DNA of 64,000 nucleotides from Bradyrhizobium lablabi (GTDB lineage: Bacteria > Pseudomonadota > Alphaproteobacteria > Rhizobiales > Xanthobacteraceae), in NCBI RefSeq assembly GCF_018131005.1, contig NZ_JAFCJK010000003.1, positions 1-64,000 on the forward strand. The letters run 5' to 3'. The position numbers and the translations under genes are program-made. Position 1 is the stretch's first letter; each line of letters begins with the position of its first letter. Below are positions 9,547 to 18,835 of this stretch, piece after piece. The notes beneath the pieces are model-generated. The model searched no databases and was not told the DNA's origin. It worked only from the letters and a program-made list of their open reading frames with translations.

Positions 9547-11958
9547 ATGACAACCCCGAGTGAACAGGCGCGCGCTGACGATCTGGAAATGCTCGACCGA
9601 TATTGGCGCGCCGCCAACTATCTCTCCGTTGGCCAGATCTACCTGTTGGACAATCCGCTGCTCAGGGAGCCGCTCAAGCCCGAGCATGTCAAGCCGCGGC
9701 TGCTCGGGCATTGGGGCACCACGCCGGGGCTCAACTTCATCTATGCCCACCTTAATCGCGCGATTCGCGCCTCCGATCTCGACGTCATTTATGTCTGCGG
9801 CCCCGGCCATGGCGGCCCCGGGATGGTCGCCAACACATATCTCGAAGGCACCTACACCGAAATCTATCCGGACGTGACGCGTGATGTGGATGGATTGCGA
9901 AAATTGTTTCGCCAGTTCTCCTTTCCCGGCGGGATTCCGAGCCATGCGGCGCCGGAAACACCCGGCTCGATCCATGAGGGTGGCGAACTCGGCTATGCGC
10001 TGGTGCACGCCTATGGCGCTGCGTTCGACAATCCCGATCTGATCGTGGCTTGTGTGGTCGGTGACGGCGAGGCCGAAACCGGCCCGCTCGCTGCATCCTG
10101 GCATTCCAACAAATTCCTCAGTCCAGTGCATGACGGCGCGGTGCTGCCGATCCTGCATCTCAACGGCTACAAGATCGCCAATCCCACCGTGCTCGGCCGC
10201 ATGTCCGATCAGGAGCTCCGCAGTCTCTTCGTCGGCTATGGCTACGAACCGCTATTCGTCGAGGGCGACGATCCGCGAGTGATGCATCGGCTGATGGCTG
10301 ATGCGCTCGGCGTCGCGCTTGCCAGCATCCGCTCGATCCAACAAGGCGCGCGCAACCGCGCCGCCGCCGTCCACCGGCCAAAATGGCCCATGATCGTGCT
10401 GCGGAGCCCGAAGGGCTGGACGGGACCGAAAGAGGTCGATGGACTGAAGGTGGAGGGATTCTGGCGCGCGCATCAGGTGCCGGTCGCCAATGCGCGTGGC
10501 AATCCCGGCCATTTGAAACTGCTTGAACACTGGATGAGGAGCTACGAGCCTGAAAAGCTGTTCGACGCGAACGGCCGACTCATGCCCGAATTGCAGGCCC
10601 TCGCGCCGGCAGGCAACCGCCGCATGGGGGCGAATCCGCATGCCAATGGCGGGCTCCTGAAGCGGGAGCTCAAGCTGCCGGATTTCCGCTCATGCGCCGT
10701 TGACGTCTCCCGTCCCGGTGGCGTTGTCGCCGAAGCCACGCGCGAACTCGGCAAATTCCTGCGCGAGGTCGTGAAGCTGAATGCTGACGCGCGCAATTTC
10801 CGGATCATGGGCCCGGACGAAACCTCATCCAACCGGCTGGACGCGGTGTTCGAGGCGACGGATCGGGTCTGGATGGAGGGGATCGAGCCCTATGACGTCC
10901 ACCTCGCCCATGACGGCCGGGTGATGGAGGTGTTGAGCGAGCATCTCTGCCAAGGCTGGCTCGAGGGCTATCTGCTCACCGGACGGCACGGCTTTTTCTC
11001 CTGCTATGAGGCTTTCATCCACATCGTGGATTCGATGTTCAACCAGCATGCCAAATGGTTGAAGGTCTCTCGCGCGCTGCCGTGGCGGCGCCCGATCGCT
11101 TCGCTAAACTATCTTCTGACCTCGCATGTCTGGCGCCAGGATCACAACGGCTTCAGCCACCAGGATCCGGGCTTCGTCGATCTCGTCACCAACAAGAAGG
11201 CCGATATCGTTCGCGTCTATCTGCCGCCGGACGCCAACACGCTGCTCTGGGTCGCCGATCATTGCTTGCGTACCTATGACCGCATCAATGTGATCGTCGC
11301 AGGCAAGCAGCCCTCCCCGCAATGGCTGGGGATGCGCGAGGCAATCACTCATTGCGAAGCGGGCATCGGCATCTGGAAGTGGGCCGGCACAGAGGCGCCC
11401 CACGCCGAGCCCGACGTGGTCATGGCTTGCGCCGGCGACGTTCCGACGCTGGAGACGCTCGCGGCGGTAGACCTGCTGCGCAAGGCGCTGCCGAACTTGA
11501 AGATCCGCGTGGTCAACGTCGTCGATCTCATGACGCTGCAGCCGAACGAGCAGCATCCGCACGGCCTGTCCGACCGTGATTTCGACGGCCTTTTCACCCG
11601 CGACAAGCCGGTGATCTTTGCCTATCACGGCTATCCCTATCTGATCCACCGCCTGACCTACAACCGCACCAACCACGCCGGCATGCATGTTCGCGGCTTT
11701 GCGGAGGAAGGCACGACCACGACGCCGTTCGACATGGTGGTATTGAACCAGCTCGACCGATTCCATCTCGCCATCGAAGCGATCGAGCGCGTGCCGGGGC
11801 TCGGCGTCGCGGCCGCCGACGTCAAGCAGGGCTTCCGCGACGCACTGATCGAACATTCGCGCTACGTGCGCGAGCACGGCGAAGACATGCCGCGGATCCG
11901 CGACTGGGTCTGGCCGAACGGCGCAGCCGGCACGCCACCGCGCCAGACGACGGACTGA
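9547..11958 (+). CDS. xfp: xylulose-5-phosphate/fructose-6-phosphate phosphoketolase
   Basis: Thiamine-diphosphate enzyme that splits xylulose 5-phosphate (and usually fructose 6-phosphate) with phosphate to give acetyl phosphate plus glyceraldehyde 3-phosphate or erythrose 4-phosphate. The 803-residue length is typical. Family motifs are visible: [15 protein letters not shown] near the N-terminus, [18 protein letters not shown], the cofactor segment GDGEAETGP (172-180) followed by HSNKFL, and [14 protein letters not shown]. The open frame continues upstream, but conserved sequence starts here. AGGAGG at 9531-9536 lies 10 bases before this ATG and 7 before an adjacent TTG (9544), so either could be used. 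A FixK-like box and -10 precede it. An acetate kinase gene would be expected next; only a broken remnant is there. Confidence 0.95.
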   Translation: MTTPSEQARADDLEMLDRYWRAANYLSVGQIYLLDNPLLREPLKPEHVKPRLLGHWGTTPGLNFIYAHLNRAIRASDLDVIYVCGPGHGGPGMVANTYLEGTYTEIYPDVTRDVDGLRKLFRQFSFPGGIPSHAAPETPGSIHEGGELGYALVHAYGAAFDNPDLIVACVVGDGEAETGPLAASWHSNKFLSPVHDGAVLPILHLNGYKIANPTVLGRMSDQELRSLFVGYGYEPLFVEGDDPRVMHRLMADALGVALASIRSIQQGARNRAAAVHRPKWPMIVLRSPKGWTGPKEVDGLKVEGFWRAHQVPVANARGNPGHLKLLEHWMRSYEPEKLFDANGRLMPELQALAPAGNRRMGANPHANGGLLKRELKLPDFRSCAVDVSRPGGVVAEATRELGKFLREVVKLNADARNFRIMGPDETSSNRLDAVFEATDRVWMEGIEPYDVHLAHDGRVMEVLSEHLCQGWLEGYLLTGRHGFFSCYEAFIHIVDSMFNQHAKWLKVSRALPWRRPIASLNYLLTSHVWRQDHNGFSHQDPGFVDLVTNKKADIVRVYLPPDANTLLWVADHCLRTYDRINVIVAGKQPSPQWLGMREAITHCEAGIGIWKWAGTEAPHAEPDVVMACAGDVPTLETLAAVDLLRKALPNLKIRVVNVVDLMTLQPNEQHPHGLSDRDFDGLFTRDKPVIFAYHGYPYLIHRLTYNRTNHAGMHVRGFAEEGTTTTPFDMVVLNQLDRFHLAIEAIERVPGLGVAAADVKQGFRDALIEHSRYVREHGEDMPRIRDWVWPNGAAGTPPRQTTD

Positions 11959-11994
11959 GGCGCTGCGTGCGCGGCGAAACAAGGAAAGGCTTCC

Positions 11995-12198
11995 ATGTCC
12001 AATGTCGTGCTGGTGCCGGCTCGTCCAGCATCAAGTTCGTCCTGTTCGAGATCGCGTCGGCTGAACCGAAACTGAAATGCAAGGGCCTGCTCGACGAGCA
12101 GGAAAAAACCACCGCGCATCGTTATCACCGGCGCCTCAGGCAAGAAGCTGTTCGAAAAGCGCCGCTCTGCCGATCAGGGACACGAGGCCGGAATGTCA
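11995..12198 (+). pseudogene. ackA: acetate kinase remnant (5' end only, frameshifted)
   Basis: After a good ribosome-binding site (AAGGAAAGG) the ATG opens MSNVVLV. The acetate kinase N-terminal motif (VLVLNAGSSSIKF in intact proteins) is then interrupted: a small deletion shifts the frame, and AGSSSIKFVLFEIASAEPKL continues in another frame. A second shift near 12107 moves to PPRIVITGASGKKLFEKR. Homology ends near 12198, so more than 80% of the gene is missing. Its place, 37 bases after phosphoketolase, matches the common xfp-ackA operon. Acetyl phosphate made here cannot be turned to acetate plus ATP by a product of this locus. Confidence 0.85.
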
Positions 12199-12568
12199 GG
12201 GCCGTTCGGACTAGCCACAGTTATCGCAAAAATTTTGGTCATGGCTTCGGCTTTTGTAAGCCCCCTCACACTCTTTACCGACAGGATCGACTATCTAGCT
12301 TCGAGAACGAACCGCTCGGGAGCTGCTGAACCATGCTCTATCGTTCACGGTACTTTAGTGTGGGCAGCCCGTAGGCTGGCGCTTGGCCCGAAAGAAATAG
12401 TCCTTTTAAATCAAACCGCTGAGGTGTAGCTTAGTGGCATTCATGTAAAGTTCGTAATTCAAATTCACCCGAAAGTGGTCGTTGGTGAAGGTGGTCGTGC
12501 GGAGACGCTAAACCTCGTTACACATTAACTTATCGGCATGATCACCTTTCTTGCAGGAGGAGAAGGTC
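12199..12568. other. non-coding gap downstream of the ackA remnant
   Basis: No gene is supported here. The base composition is visibly more AT-rich than the flanks. The short frames present have no ribosome-binding site and no recognisable content. The deletion that removed most of ackA probably ended in this stretch. The promoter of the FIST gene must lie in its right half, but I cannot assign it. Confidence 0.5.
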
Positions 12569-13708
12569 ATGCAACATGCACAATATCAATGGATTCAAAG
12601 CCGAGGCTGGACCCCGGAATTGCCGCCTGCCGAAGCAGGCTCGCAAAGACTTATTTTTACATTCGGCGCCAAGCAGTTGCTGAAGGAACGAACGCTGACT
12701 GGCGAGCTTCGCGAGCATTTTCCCGGGGCGATGCTGATCGGGGGCTCGACCTCAGGCGAGATTGCAGGGGATGAAGTGACGGACGACTCGTTGGTGGCGA
12801 CCGTTATAGGATTTGATCACACGAGCTTCCGGACAGCCCACGCGACGATTGGCGAGGGACAGAGTAGTTTCGAGGTCGGAAAGGAGCTTGCCCGGCAGCT
12901 GAACGACGACAAGCTGCGCCATGTGTTCGTCATGTCGGACGGCTTGAAGGTCAACGGATCAGAGCTCGCGAAGGGCATCGCCAGCGGCGTCGCCTCGACC
13001 GTGTCGGTGACCGGCGGGCTGTCCGGAGACGGCGCCAACTTCGCTGAAACCTTGGTGGTCGACGAAACCGGCGCCGGCCCGCAATGCGTGGCCGCCATCG
13101 GTTTCTACGGCGACCGTCTCAAGATCGGGTATGGCTCGATGGGAGGCTGGGAGCCGTTCGGGCCGATCCGCGAGATCACGCGAGCCGAAGGAAACGTGCT
13201 CTACGAACTCGATGGACGGAACGCGCTCGATCTCTACAAGACGTATCTGGGACCACACGCCGAGAAGCTGCCGGCATCCGCACTTCTGTTTCCCATCGCC
13301 GTCACCGAGGCCAACTCCAAGGTGAGCGTGGTACGCACCATCCTGTCGATCGACGAGCAAAACAAGTCCATGACCTTCGCCGGCGACATTCCCCAGGGTG
13401 GAACGGCTCAGCTTATGAAGACCAATGTTGACGATCTCGTTGAGGGCGCCAGGGTCGCGGCTGAGACGAGCATGAAGGGACTCGGGGGGCAGAAGCCGGA
13501 TCTGGCATTGCTGGTCAGCTGCGTCGGGCGAAAGCTCGTGATGGATCAGCGTACCGAGGAAGAGACCGAAGCAGTGCGGGAGGTGCTCGGCGACGATGCT
13601 ACCATTGCGGGGTTCTACTCCTACGGTGAACTCGCCCCGTTCAGCCAGGGCGAAGCCTGCCGGTTGCATAATCAGACGATGACGATAACCGTGTTTTCGG
13701 AACACTAG
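12569..13708 (+). CDS. FIST-domain sensory protein (FIST_N + FIST_C)
   Basis: The 379-residue cytoplasmic protein matches the FIST family, which is thought to bind small ligands such as amino acids and to feed signal-transduction partners. FIST_N spans about 20-215: MLIGGSTSGEI, then HVFVMSDGLKVNGSEL, VSVTGGLSGDGA and FYGDRLKIGYGSMGGW. FIST_C spans about 220-365: LYKTYLGPHAEKLPASALLF and LLVSCVGRKLVMDQRTEEE, ending YGELAPF. The ATG is set by an AGGAGG site 8 bases upstream; an in-frame TTG at 12551 overlaps that site. FIST genes commonly sit next to a signalling output gene, and here a class III cyclase follows on the same strand after about 180 bases. Confidence 0.9.
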   Translation: MQHAQYQWIQSRGWTPELPPAEAGSQRLIFTFGAKQLLKERTLTGELREHFPGAMLIGGSTSGEIAGDEVTDDSLVATVIGFDHTSFRTAHATIGEGQSSFEVGKELARQLNDDKLRHVFVMSDGLKVNGSELAKGIASGVASTVSVTGGLSGDGANFAETLVVDETGAGPQCVAAIGFYGDRLKIGYGSMGGWEPFGPIREITRAEGNVLYELDGRNALDLYKTYLGPHAEKLPASALLFPIAVTEANSKVSVVRTILSIDEQNKSMTFAGDIPQGGTAQLMKTNVDDLVEGARVAAETSMKGLGGQKPDLALLVSCVGRKLVMDQRTEEETEAVREVLGDDATIAGFYSYGELAPFSQGEACRLHNQTMTITVFSEH

Positions 13709-13885
13709 TGCGCAATCGAGCCAAGTGGGCGCCGGTTTCGCGGGAAGAAAGCCTCAAGGCAAGAAGCTAGAGCAAGGACCGAGAAAACATAGGAATTTTC
13801 AGGAAGGGATCCACCCCAGTACGAACTGCACAGCGGGATGACGCGCCGCAGAGCCGTCGTCCCGCTTCTGCGGGGGAGTTCGAAG

Positions 13886-14956
13886 ATGCATAGCCTCCTC
13901 AGTCGCCAGCTTCGGAAGCATCTCGGTATCAAGGATGAAATTCCGGAGGAACTGAAGGCATTCATCGCTGCCGTCGATGCCGGCTATACCAGTGCGGACA
14001 ATCAACGCGCACTGCTCGAGCGCTCGCTCGAGCTCAGCTCGCAGGAACTGTCGGAGGCCAACGAACGGGTGCAACTGGCATCCGAAGAGATCGCGCTCAA
14101 GAACAAGAGGCTGGAGGCGCTGTCGAGCAAGCTCTCTAAATACCTATCGCCGCAGGTTTATGATTCGATCTTCTCCGGGAAGCAGGAAGTTAGAATTACG
14201 AGCGATCGCAAGCGGCTGACGGTCTTCTTTTCAGACATCGCCGGATTCACCGAGACAGCGGAGAACCTCGAATCCGAGGATCTGACGCAGCTTCTCAACC
14301 ACTATCTGACGGAGATGTCCCGGATCGCACTGTCCTTTGGCGCCACTGTCGACAAGTACGTCGGGGACGCCATTGTCGCATTCTTTGGTGACCCGGAGAC
14401 GAAGGGCGTCAAGGAGGACGCCCTCGCCTGTGTCAAGATGGCCATCGCCATGCGAGAGAGGCTGCACGACCTCAAGCACATCTGGCGGGATGCAGGCATC
14501 GAAAAGCCGCTGGAATGCCGGATCGGAATCAACACGGGCTACTGCACCGTGGGCAACTTTGGCAGCGAGGATCGCATGGAATACACGATCATCGGCAGCG
14601 GCGTGAATCTCGCGGCCCGGTTGGAGTCCGCCGCCACGCCGGGCGAGATCCTCATCGCCTACGAGACCTTCGCACATGTCAAGGATGAGGTCTACTGCGA
14701 GGAGTGCGAGCCGATCAAAGTGAAGGGCTTCACCCATGCCGTCCATACCTACCGGGTGATCGACCTCCACGAGAATTTAAAGGAGAAGCACGCGGTCCGC
14801 GCCGAGATGCCTCACTTCAAACTCGATGCCAATTTCAAGTTGATGTCCGACGACGAGCGGCAGGAGGCTACCCTGCTGCTGCGCGAGATGCTGGCACGAC
14901 TCTCCGTTGACAAAGTCTCCGTTCTATCGCCGGTCCGCCTCCAAGCGGGAGCGTGA
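13886..14956 (+). CDS. class III adenylate/guanylate cyclase with N-terminal coiled coil
   Basis: A soluble 356-residue cyclase. Residues 1-100 include a short motif LLSRQLRKHLGI and a long coiled coil (ALLERSLELSSQELSEANER). The catalytic domain (about 105-300) has both metal aspartates, Asp117 in FFSDIAGFTE and Asp161 in VGDAIVAFFGD, and the YTIIGSGVNLAARLE segment near the purine and transition-state residues. It should form a homodimer making cAMP or, less likely, cGMP. The ATG at 13886 follows GGGGGAG; the frame is open 16 codons further up without a site. Gene order suggests the upstream FIST protein senses a ligand and controls this enzyme, probably through the N-terminal coil. That link is inference. 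Confidence 0.9.
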   Translation: MHSLLSRQLRKHLGIKDEIPEELKAFIAAVDAGYTSADNQRALLERSLELSSQELSEANERVQLASEEIALKNKRLEALSSKLSKYLSPQVYDSIFSGKQEVRITSDRKRLTVFFSDIAGFTETAENLESEDLTQLLNHYLTEMSRIALSFGATVDKYVGDAIVAFFGDPETKGVKEDALACVKMAIAMRERLHDLKHIWRDAGIEKPLECRIGINTGYCTVGNFGSEDRMEYTIIGSGVNLAARLESAATPGEILIAYETFAHVKDEVYCEECEPIKVKGFTHAVHTYRVIDLHENLKEKHAVRAEMPHFKLDANFKLMSDDERQEATLLLREMLARLSVDKVSVLSPVRLQAGA

Positions 14957-15495
14957 GCCTCCCGCCGTCGGATTCGGCACTACAATCGGGCACCCCTTGT
15001 TGCCGCAGCAGAAAAACGGAAGGAGCGTTTCGACTTCTCTATCGGCTCATTAGGGGCGGACGAGGTCAGCCGGACGCGACTTCCGATCTGGGTCATTCAC
15101 GACTGAGTGAGCCGGTCCTCCCTCCTATTTGATGTCCGCTTTATCCGCGAACGACCTATCGGTACGCGCACGCGAAATGGCGCGAAAGGCCATCTAGCGA
15201 CACTGCCGTCTCCCCTCATTGGGGTCACCTCCAGCCTGAGCTGAATGGCGTTCCGCGACCTTTCGCCACATCGCTGAACTTTTTGGCCTCTGTGCTGCAC
15301 ACACAAGACAGCTGGGACTGACTTTCAAAGCTTCCAGCTAAATTTCAACGTGGTAGCGGATACCTGGGTATCAGTCGTAGCAAGCCCACGATGTGAGGCT
15401 GACGACACGCATTTTGCCGCCCCAAATAAAAGACTTCAGCGGTCAATTCTGAGCCTTGCAGTGGGAAACTCTACTTTCAAGAAGGAGGGAGTCTC
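14957..15495. other. non-coding gap between cyclase and Cache protein
   Basis: No convincing gene. The right end carries AAGAAGGAGGGAG, the ribosome-binding site of the next gene. The centre (about 15080-15200) has fragments such as GGGTCATTCACGACTGAG and TGATGTCCGCTTT that look like decayed intergenic repeat sequence, judged by eye only. Confidence 0.4.
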
Positions 15496-16014
15496 ATGAA
15501 ATTCGCGAGGAGTGGATTGGGAATCTTGACAGCATGTCTCACCGTCATCGCGTTACTTTTGCCGCAAGTCGGCCAAGCTCAGGACGCGAAGGTGAAGCTA
15601 GCAATGGAACTCTTGGAATCCTTGGCAGGCGAACTAGGTCCGCCGAAAATCGAGGGAACTGATCCCGTCGCCGGCAAAGAAGTACCTGCCATCTATTTTG
15701 GTTCAACCAAAATGAACAACAATTTCGATCTGGTTGATCGGGTTGTGAAGGAAGCTCAGGGTACTGCGACAATCTTCGTGAAGAGCGGTGACGAGTATGT
15801 GCGCGTCGCTACCAACGTGAAAAAGGACGACGGCTCACGCGCAACCGGAACTATTCTGGACCCCAAAGGCAAAGCCATTGAGTCTATCAGGAAGGACGAG
15901 CCGTTCTATGGAGAGGTGGACATTCTCGGCAAATCGTACATTACGGGTTACAAGCCGATACGAGATTCGTCGAAAAATGTGATTGGAATTTACTACGTGG
16001 GCTATCAGAAGTAG
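15496..16014 (+). CDS. secreted single Cache-domain protein
   Basis: The 172-residue product has a signal peptide (KFARSGLGILTACLTVIALL, cleavage near GQAQD) and then one Cache-type fold typical of extracellular sensor regions. Recognisable elements are VPAIYFGSTKMNNNFDLVDRV, GTATIFVKSGDEYVRVATNV, and the closing GEVDILGKSYITGYKPIRD with GIYYVGYQK. In chemoreceptors and kinases this fold is tethered to a membrane output domain. Here it stands alone in the periplasm, so it probably presents a bound ligand to another protein or has lost its output. A strong AAGGAGGGAG site precedes the ATG. Confidence 0.85.
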   Translation: MKFARSGLGILTACLTVIALLLPQVGQAQDAKVKLAMELLESLAGELGPPKIEGTDPVAGKEVPAIYFGSTKMNNNFDLVDRVVKEAQGTATIFVKSGDEYVRVATNVKKDDGSRATGTILDPKGKAIESIRKDEPFYGEVDILGKSYITGYKPIRDSSKNVIGIYYVGYQK

Positions 16015-16550
16015 ACGGCGTGAGAAAGAACTTACCAATCAAAGCCGTCTTCTTCGAGGGAAGGGTCGCAGGTGCGCTGCCTGGCCGATCCTTCCCTGCA
16101 ACATGCCAACGGCCAACTTGTCCGGGTTCGCGTGCGCATCTTCATGCTTCGCGTGCATGCCTAACTTGGAAAACCGAAATCTTGGCGGCTAAACCAATAC
16201 AATAGGGACCATTTCCGAGTGCATAGTTATGCCTCGGGTCATTCGCTACACCGGCGACCCGGCGGCTGGTCCAGCCATGCCCTCTTTGCGCAGACAGCGG
16301 AAGTCAATTCAGAACGTTAGCGGTCCGATCGACGAGTGAATTGGCTCTGATGAATCGTAACCGAAGCTCCGGACTATTGCTTTGACGCGGTTTTCTTCAC
16401 GCGAACGGCATCAGTTTCGGCCGCGACGTGTTCGTTGCGACTCACGCGTGTCGCCCAAGCGTCATATGCGCGTCGTCAGCCAAGACAAATAATCGCGGCC
16501 TCGTTCGGCAAAGACCGGCGCAGATTGCGCAGCGAACATGGGGCGCCCAC
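16015..16550. other. non-coding gap with one weak hairpin
   Basis: No gene is supported. An inverted repeat AGACGGC (16013-16019) and GCCGTCT (16044-16050), followed by TCTTCG, could be a weak terminator for the Cache gene. The frame of the next enzyme is open back to 16428, but that part (to 16550) has no ribosome-binding site and precedes the signal peptide, so it is treated as leader. Confidence 0.4.
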
Positions 16551-18767
16551 ATGAATTTGAAGACTTTTCTCTCGCTGATAGCGACGATGTCGCTCGCGGC
16601 AGCGGTGGCCGTCGTTGCACCGGCGCATGCCGATCACGACGGCGATGACCGCGACCACGGTCACGGCGAGTCCCACGATCACGATCACGACGGCGACCAT
16701 CATGGCCGCAAGCCGCCGCGGGTGGTGGTCATTTCGCTCGATGGCGCCAAGCCCGATTTCATCCGGCAATTCATCGACGACGGCGTGCTGCCTCATGACG
16801 GCGGCCTGGCGCGATTGAGCCGCCACGGCGCGGTGGCGGAGCAAAACGTGACGGCGTCACCGTCGCTTACGGCCGTGTCGCATATCGAGATCGCCACCGG
16901 CTCGACGGCGGTCCACAACGATATCCCGTCGAACACTTTCGAGGCGATCGTCGGGCCGATCTCATCGAGCCTCAGCGGATTCGCGGCGCCGATCGGCGGT
17001 TACCGCGAGAACCCGCTTGGACCTTCGTCGCGTCCGACAGCGGTGCCGCTGTGGGTGCAACTGCGCCAACACGGCAAGAAAGTGATCACTGCGACGTGGC
17101 CGGGCGGCGACGGCGCCGACATCTCCATCAACAACACCGTGGTGCAGCCGGCCCAGCCGACCCGCGTCACCGACTACACGGTGCCGTTCGGGGCATTCGG
17201 CGGCATCGGTGCCCAGGGCTTCTCGCTGTCCCGCGGGGACTTCACGTCCGATCCGGCAATCGTCGCGGCAGTCCAGGCCTCCGGCCACTTCTCGTTCAGC
17301 CCGGTGCTCGTGACATCGGCACCGATCGAGACGTTCTCGTGCTCCTCGGCGCCGACCGCGACCTGCGCCAATACAGCGACGCTCGACCTCAAATACGCGA
17401 TCCGGGTGGCGGCGCTCGACACCACCAACGACAACAAGGTGAACTACGACACCCTGGTATTCTTCGACACGACGCGCGGCATCACGGCAGGACCGTTCCA
17501 TGCGCCGTCCACCGGACCGGCCTACGCCAAGCTCGGCGGCGAAAATGCACCGTTCTTCTTTGAAGGCAGTGGCGCCAAGGTCGGCGCCGCCTACTTCGTC
17601 TCGGCGCTGGCGCCCGATCTTTCGGTCGTGCGCTTTGCCCGCTACGGCGCCAATTTCATCCCGCGCAACGCGCCGGTGCTGGCCGACGTCGACGACATCA
17701 ACAACAACATCGGCTTCTGGCGACCGCAAGCCGACTTCCGCATTCCGGAGCGGCTGAGTCCGGGCTTCACCAACTTCCCCGACGTCGAGATCGAGACGAT
17801 GTTCGAGGACATGGTGAAAACCTTCGTACGCTACCAGGCAGACATCGGCGAACGCGCGATCCGGAACCATCCCGACGCCGACCTGATCATGGTCTACATC
17901 GAGCAGCCCGACGGCTCCGAGCATCAGTTCCTGCTTACTGACCGCCGCCAAGGCACCAACCCGACCGATCCGAACTCGATCGGCGCCAACCAGGATCCCG
18001 CCAAGGTGAAGCGATACGCGTCGTATATCCGCTTCGCCTATCAGACGGCCGACAAGGCGGTGAAGCAGATAGCCGATGCGGCCGGTCGTGACAGCAACGT
18101 TATCGTGGTGTCGGATCACGGCTTCGCGCCGTTCCACACCTCGGTCAACATGACCAACATCCTGCGCAACGCCGGTATCGATACCTCCAAGCTGGCGATC
18201 CGCACCTCCGGTCCAGCGGTTAACATCTACGTCAACCTGCAGAACCGCGAGTCGGGCGGCACCGTCGATCTCGCGACCTACAAGGCGCTGGTCACGCAGA
18301 TTACCGATGCGGTAACCAAGGCGGTCGATCCCAATCCCCGGTTCAACTTCTCGCTCAAGGACGGGCGGATCTTCACCGTCGTCGAGACCCGTCCGCTGCA
18401 GTGCGACGCCGGAACCGGGCAGTGCACCAGCAAGACCATTGGCCAGGATTTCGGCGATGTGTTCGCGCTGATGGCGCCGGGCTACAACTTTGACGGCATC
18501 CAGAACCCCGGCGTCGCTCGCCTTGGCGATGCACCGTTCAATGCGGCGACGACGATGCTGTCGATGCCAAACTTCTACGGTGCCCATGGCCACGATCCGG
18601 AGCTGCCGGTGATGAGCGCGACCTTCATCGCCGCCGGCCCCCAGATCCGCGAGGACGCAACGATCCGGCGCATGCACAACACCGACGTGGCGCCGACCAT
18701 CATGACGATCATGGGCGTGACGCCGCAGCAGGTCGACGGCGAGGCGCTGCACGAGATCCTGCGCTGA
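16551..18767 (+). CDS. secreted type I phosphodiesterase / nucleotide pyrophosphatase-like enzyme
   Basis: The 738-residue protein starts with a signal peptide (MNLKTFLSLIATMSLAAAVA) and a His/Asp-rich stretch at about 25-50 (DHDGDDRDHGHGESHDHDHD) that could bind zinc or other metals. The alkaline-phosphatase-superfamily core follows. It shows the first metal Asp in VVVISLDGAKPDF, the Thr/Ser nucleophile region TASPSLTAVSHIEIATG, the second metal set in LIMVYIEQPDGSEHQF, then IVVSDHGFAPFH, and a last His in GAHGHDPELPVM. These are the ligands of two-zinc phosphodiesterases of the NPP type. Substrates could be nucleotides, phospholipid head groups or other phosphodiesters. A C-terminal motif DVAPTIMTIMGV is standard for the superfamily. 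Start chosen at the signal peptide; the upstream site is weak. Confidence 0.88.
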   Translation: MNLKTFLSLIATMSLAAAVAVVAPAHADHDGDDRDHGHGESHDHDHDGDHHGRKPPRVVVISLDGAKPDFIRQFIDDGVLPHDGGLARLSRHGAVAEQNVTASPSLTAVSHIEIATGSTAVHNDIPSNTFEAIVGPISSSLSGFAAPIGGYRENPLGPSSRPTAVPLWVQLRQHGKKVITATWPGGDGADISINNTVVQPAQPTRVTDYTVPFGAFGGIGAQGFSLSRGDFTSDPAIVAAVQASGHFSFSPVLVTSAPIETFSCSSAPTATCANTATLDLKYAIRVAALDTTNDNKVNYDTLVFFDTTRGITAGPFHAPSTGPAYAKLGGENAPFFFEGSGAKVGAAYFVSALAPDLSVVRFARYGANFIPRNAPVLADVDDINNNIGFWRPQADFRIPERLSPGFTNFPDVEIETMFEDMVKTFVRYQADIGERAIRNHPDADLIMVYIEQPDGSEHQFLLTDRRQGTNPTDPNSIGANQDPAKVKRYASYIRFAYQTADKAVKQIADAAGRDSNVIVVSDHGFAPFHTSVNMTNILRNAGIDTSKLAIRTSGPAVNIYVNLQNRESGGTVDLATYKALVTQITDAVTKAVDPNPRFNFSLKDGRIFTVVETRPLQCDAGTGQCTSKTIGQDFGDVFALMAPGYNFDGIQNPGVARLGDAPFNAATTMLSMPNFYGAHGHDPELPVMSATFIAAGPQIREDATIRRMHNTDVAPTIMTIMGVTPQQVDGEALHEILR

Positions 18768-18835
18768 AAGCTCTGCGCGCATTCCTCAACGCCATCTGGT
18801 GGGCGCTGATAGCCCATCGGAATTGATCTATTTGC

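Noticed and set aside
12420..12472. tRNA-like sequence (GAGGTGTAGCTTAGTGG ... TTCAAATTC)
   Set aside because: It recalls a D-arm and a T-loop but is only about 50 bases long, has no anticodon arm and no matching acceptor stem.
16962..18782. 606-codon open frame on the minus strand
   Set aside because: Antisense shadow of the phosphodiesterase. Composition is Arg/Val/Asp-rich with no motif.
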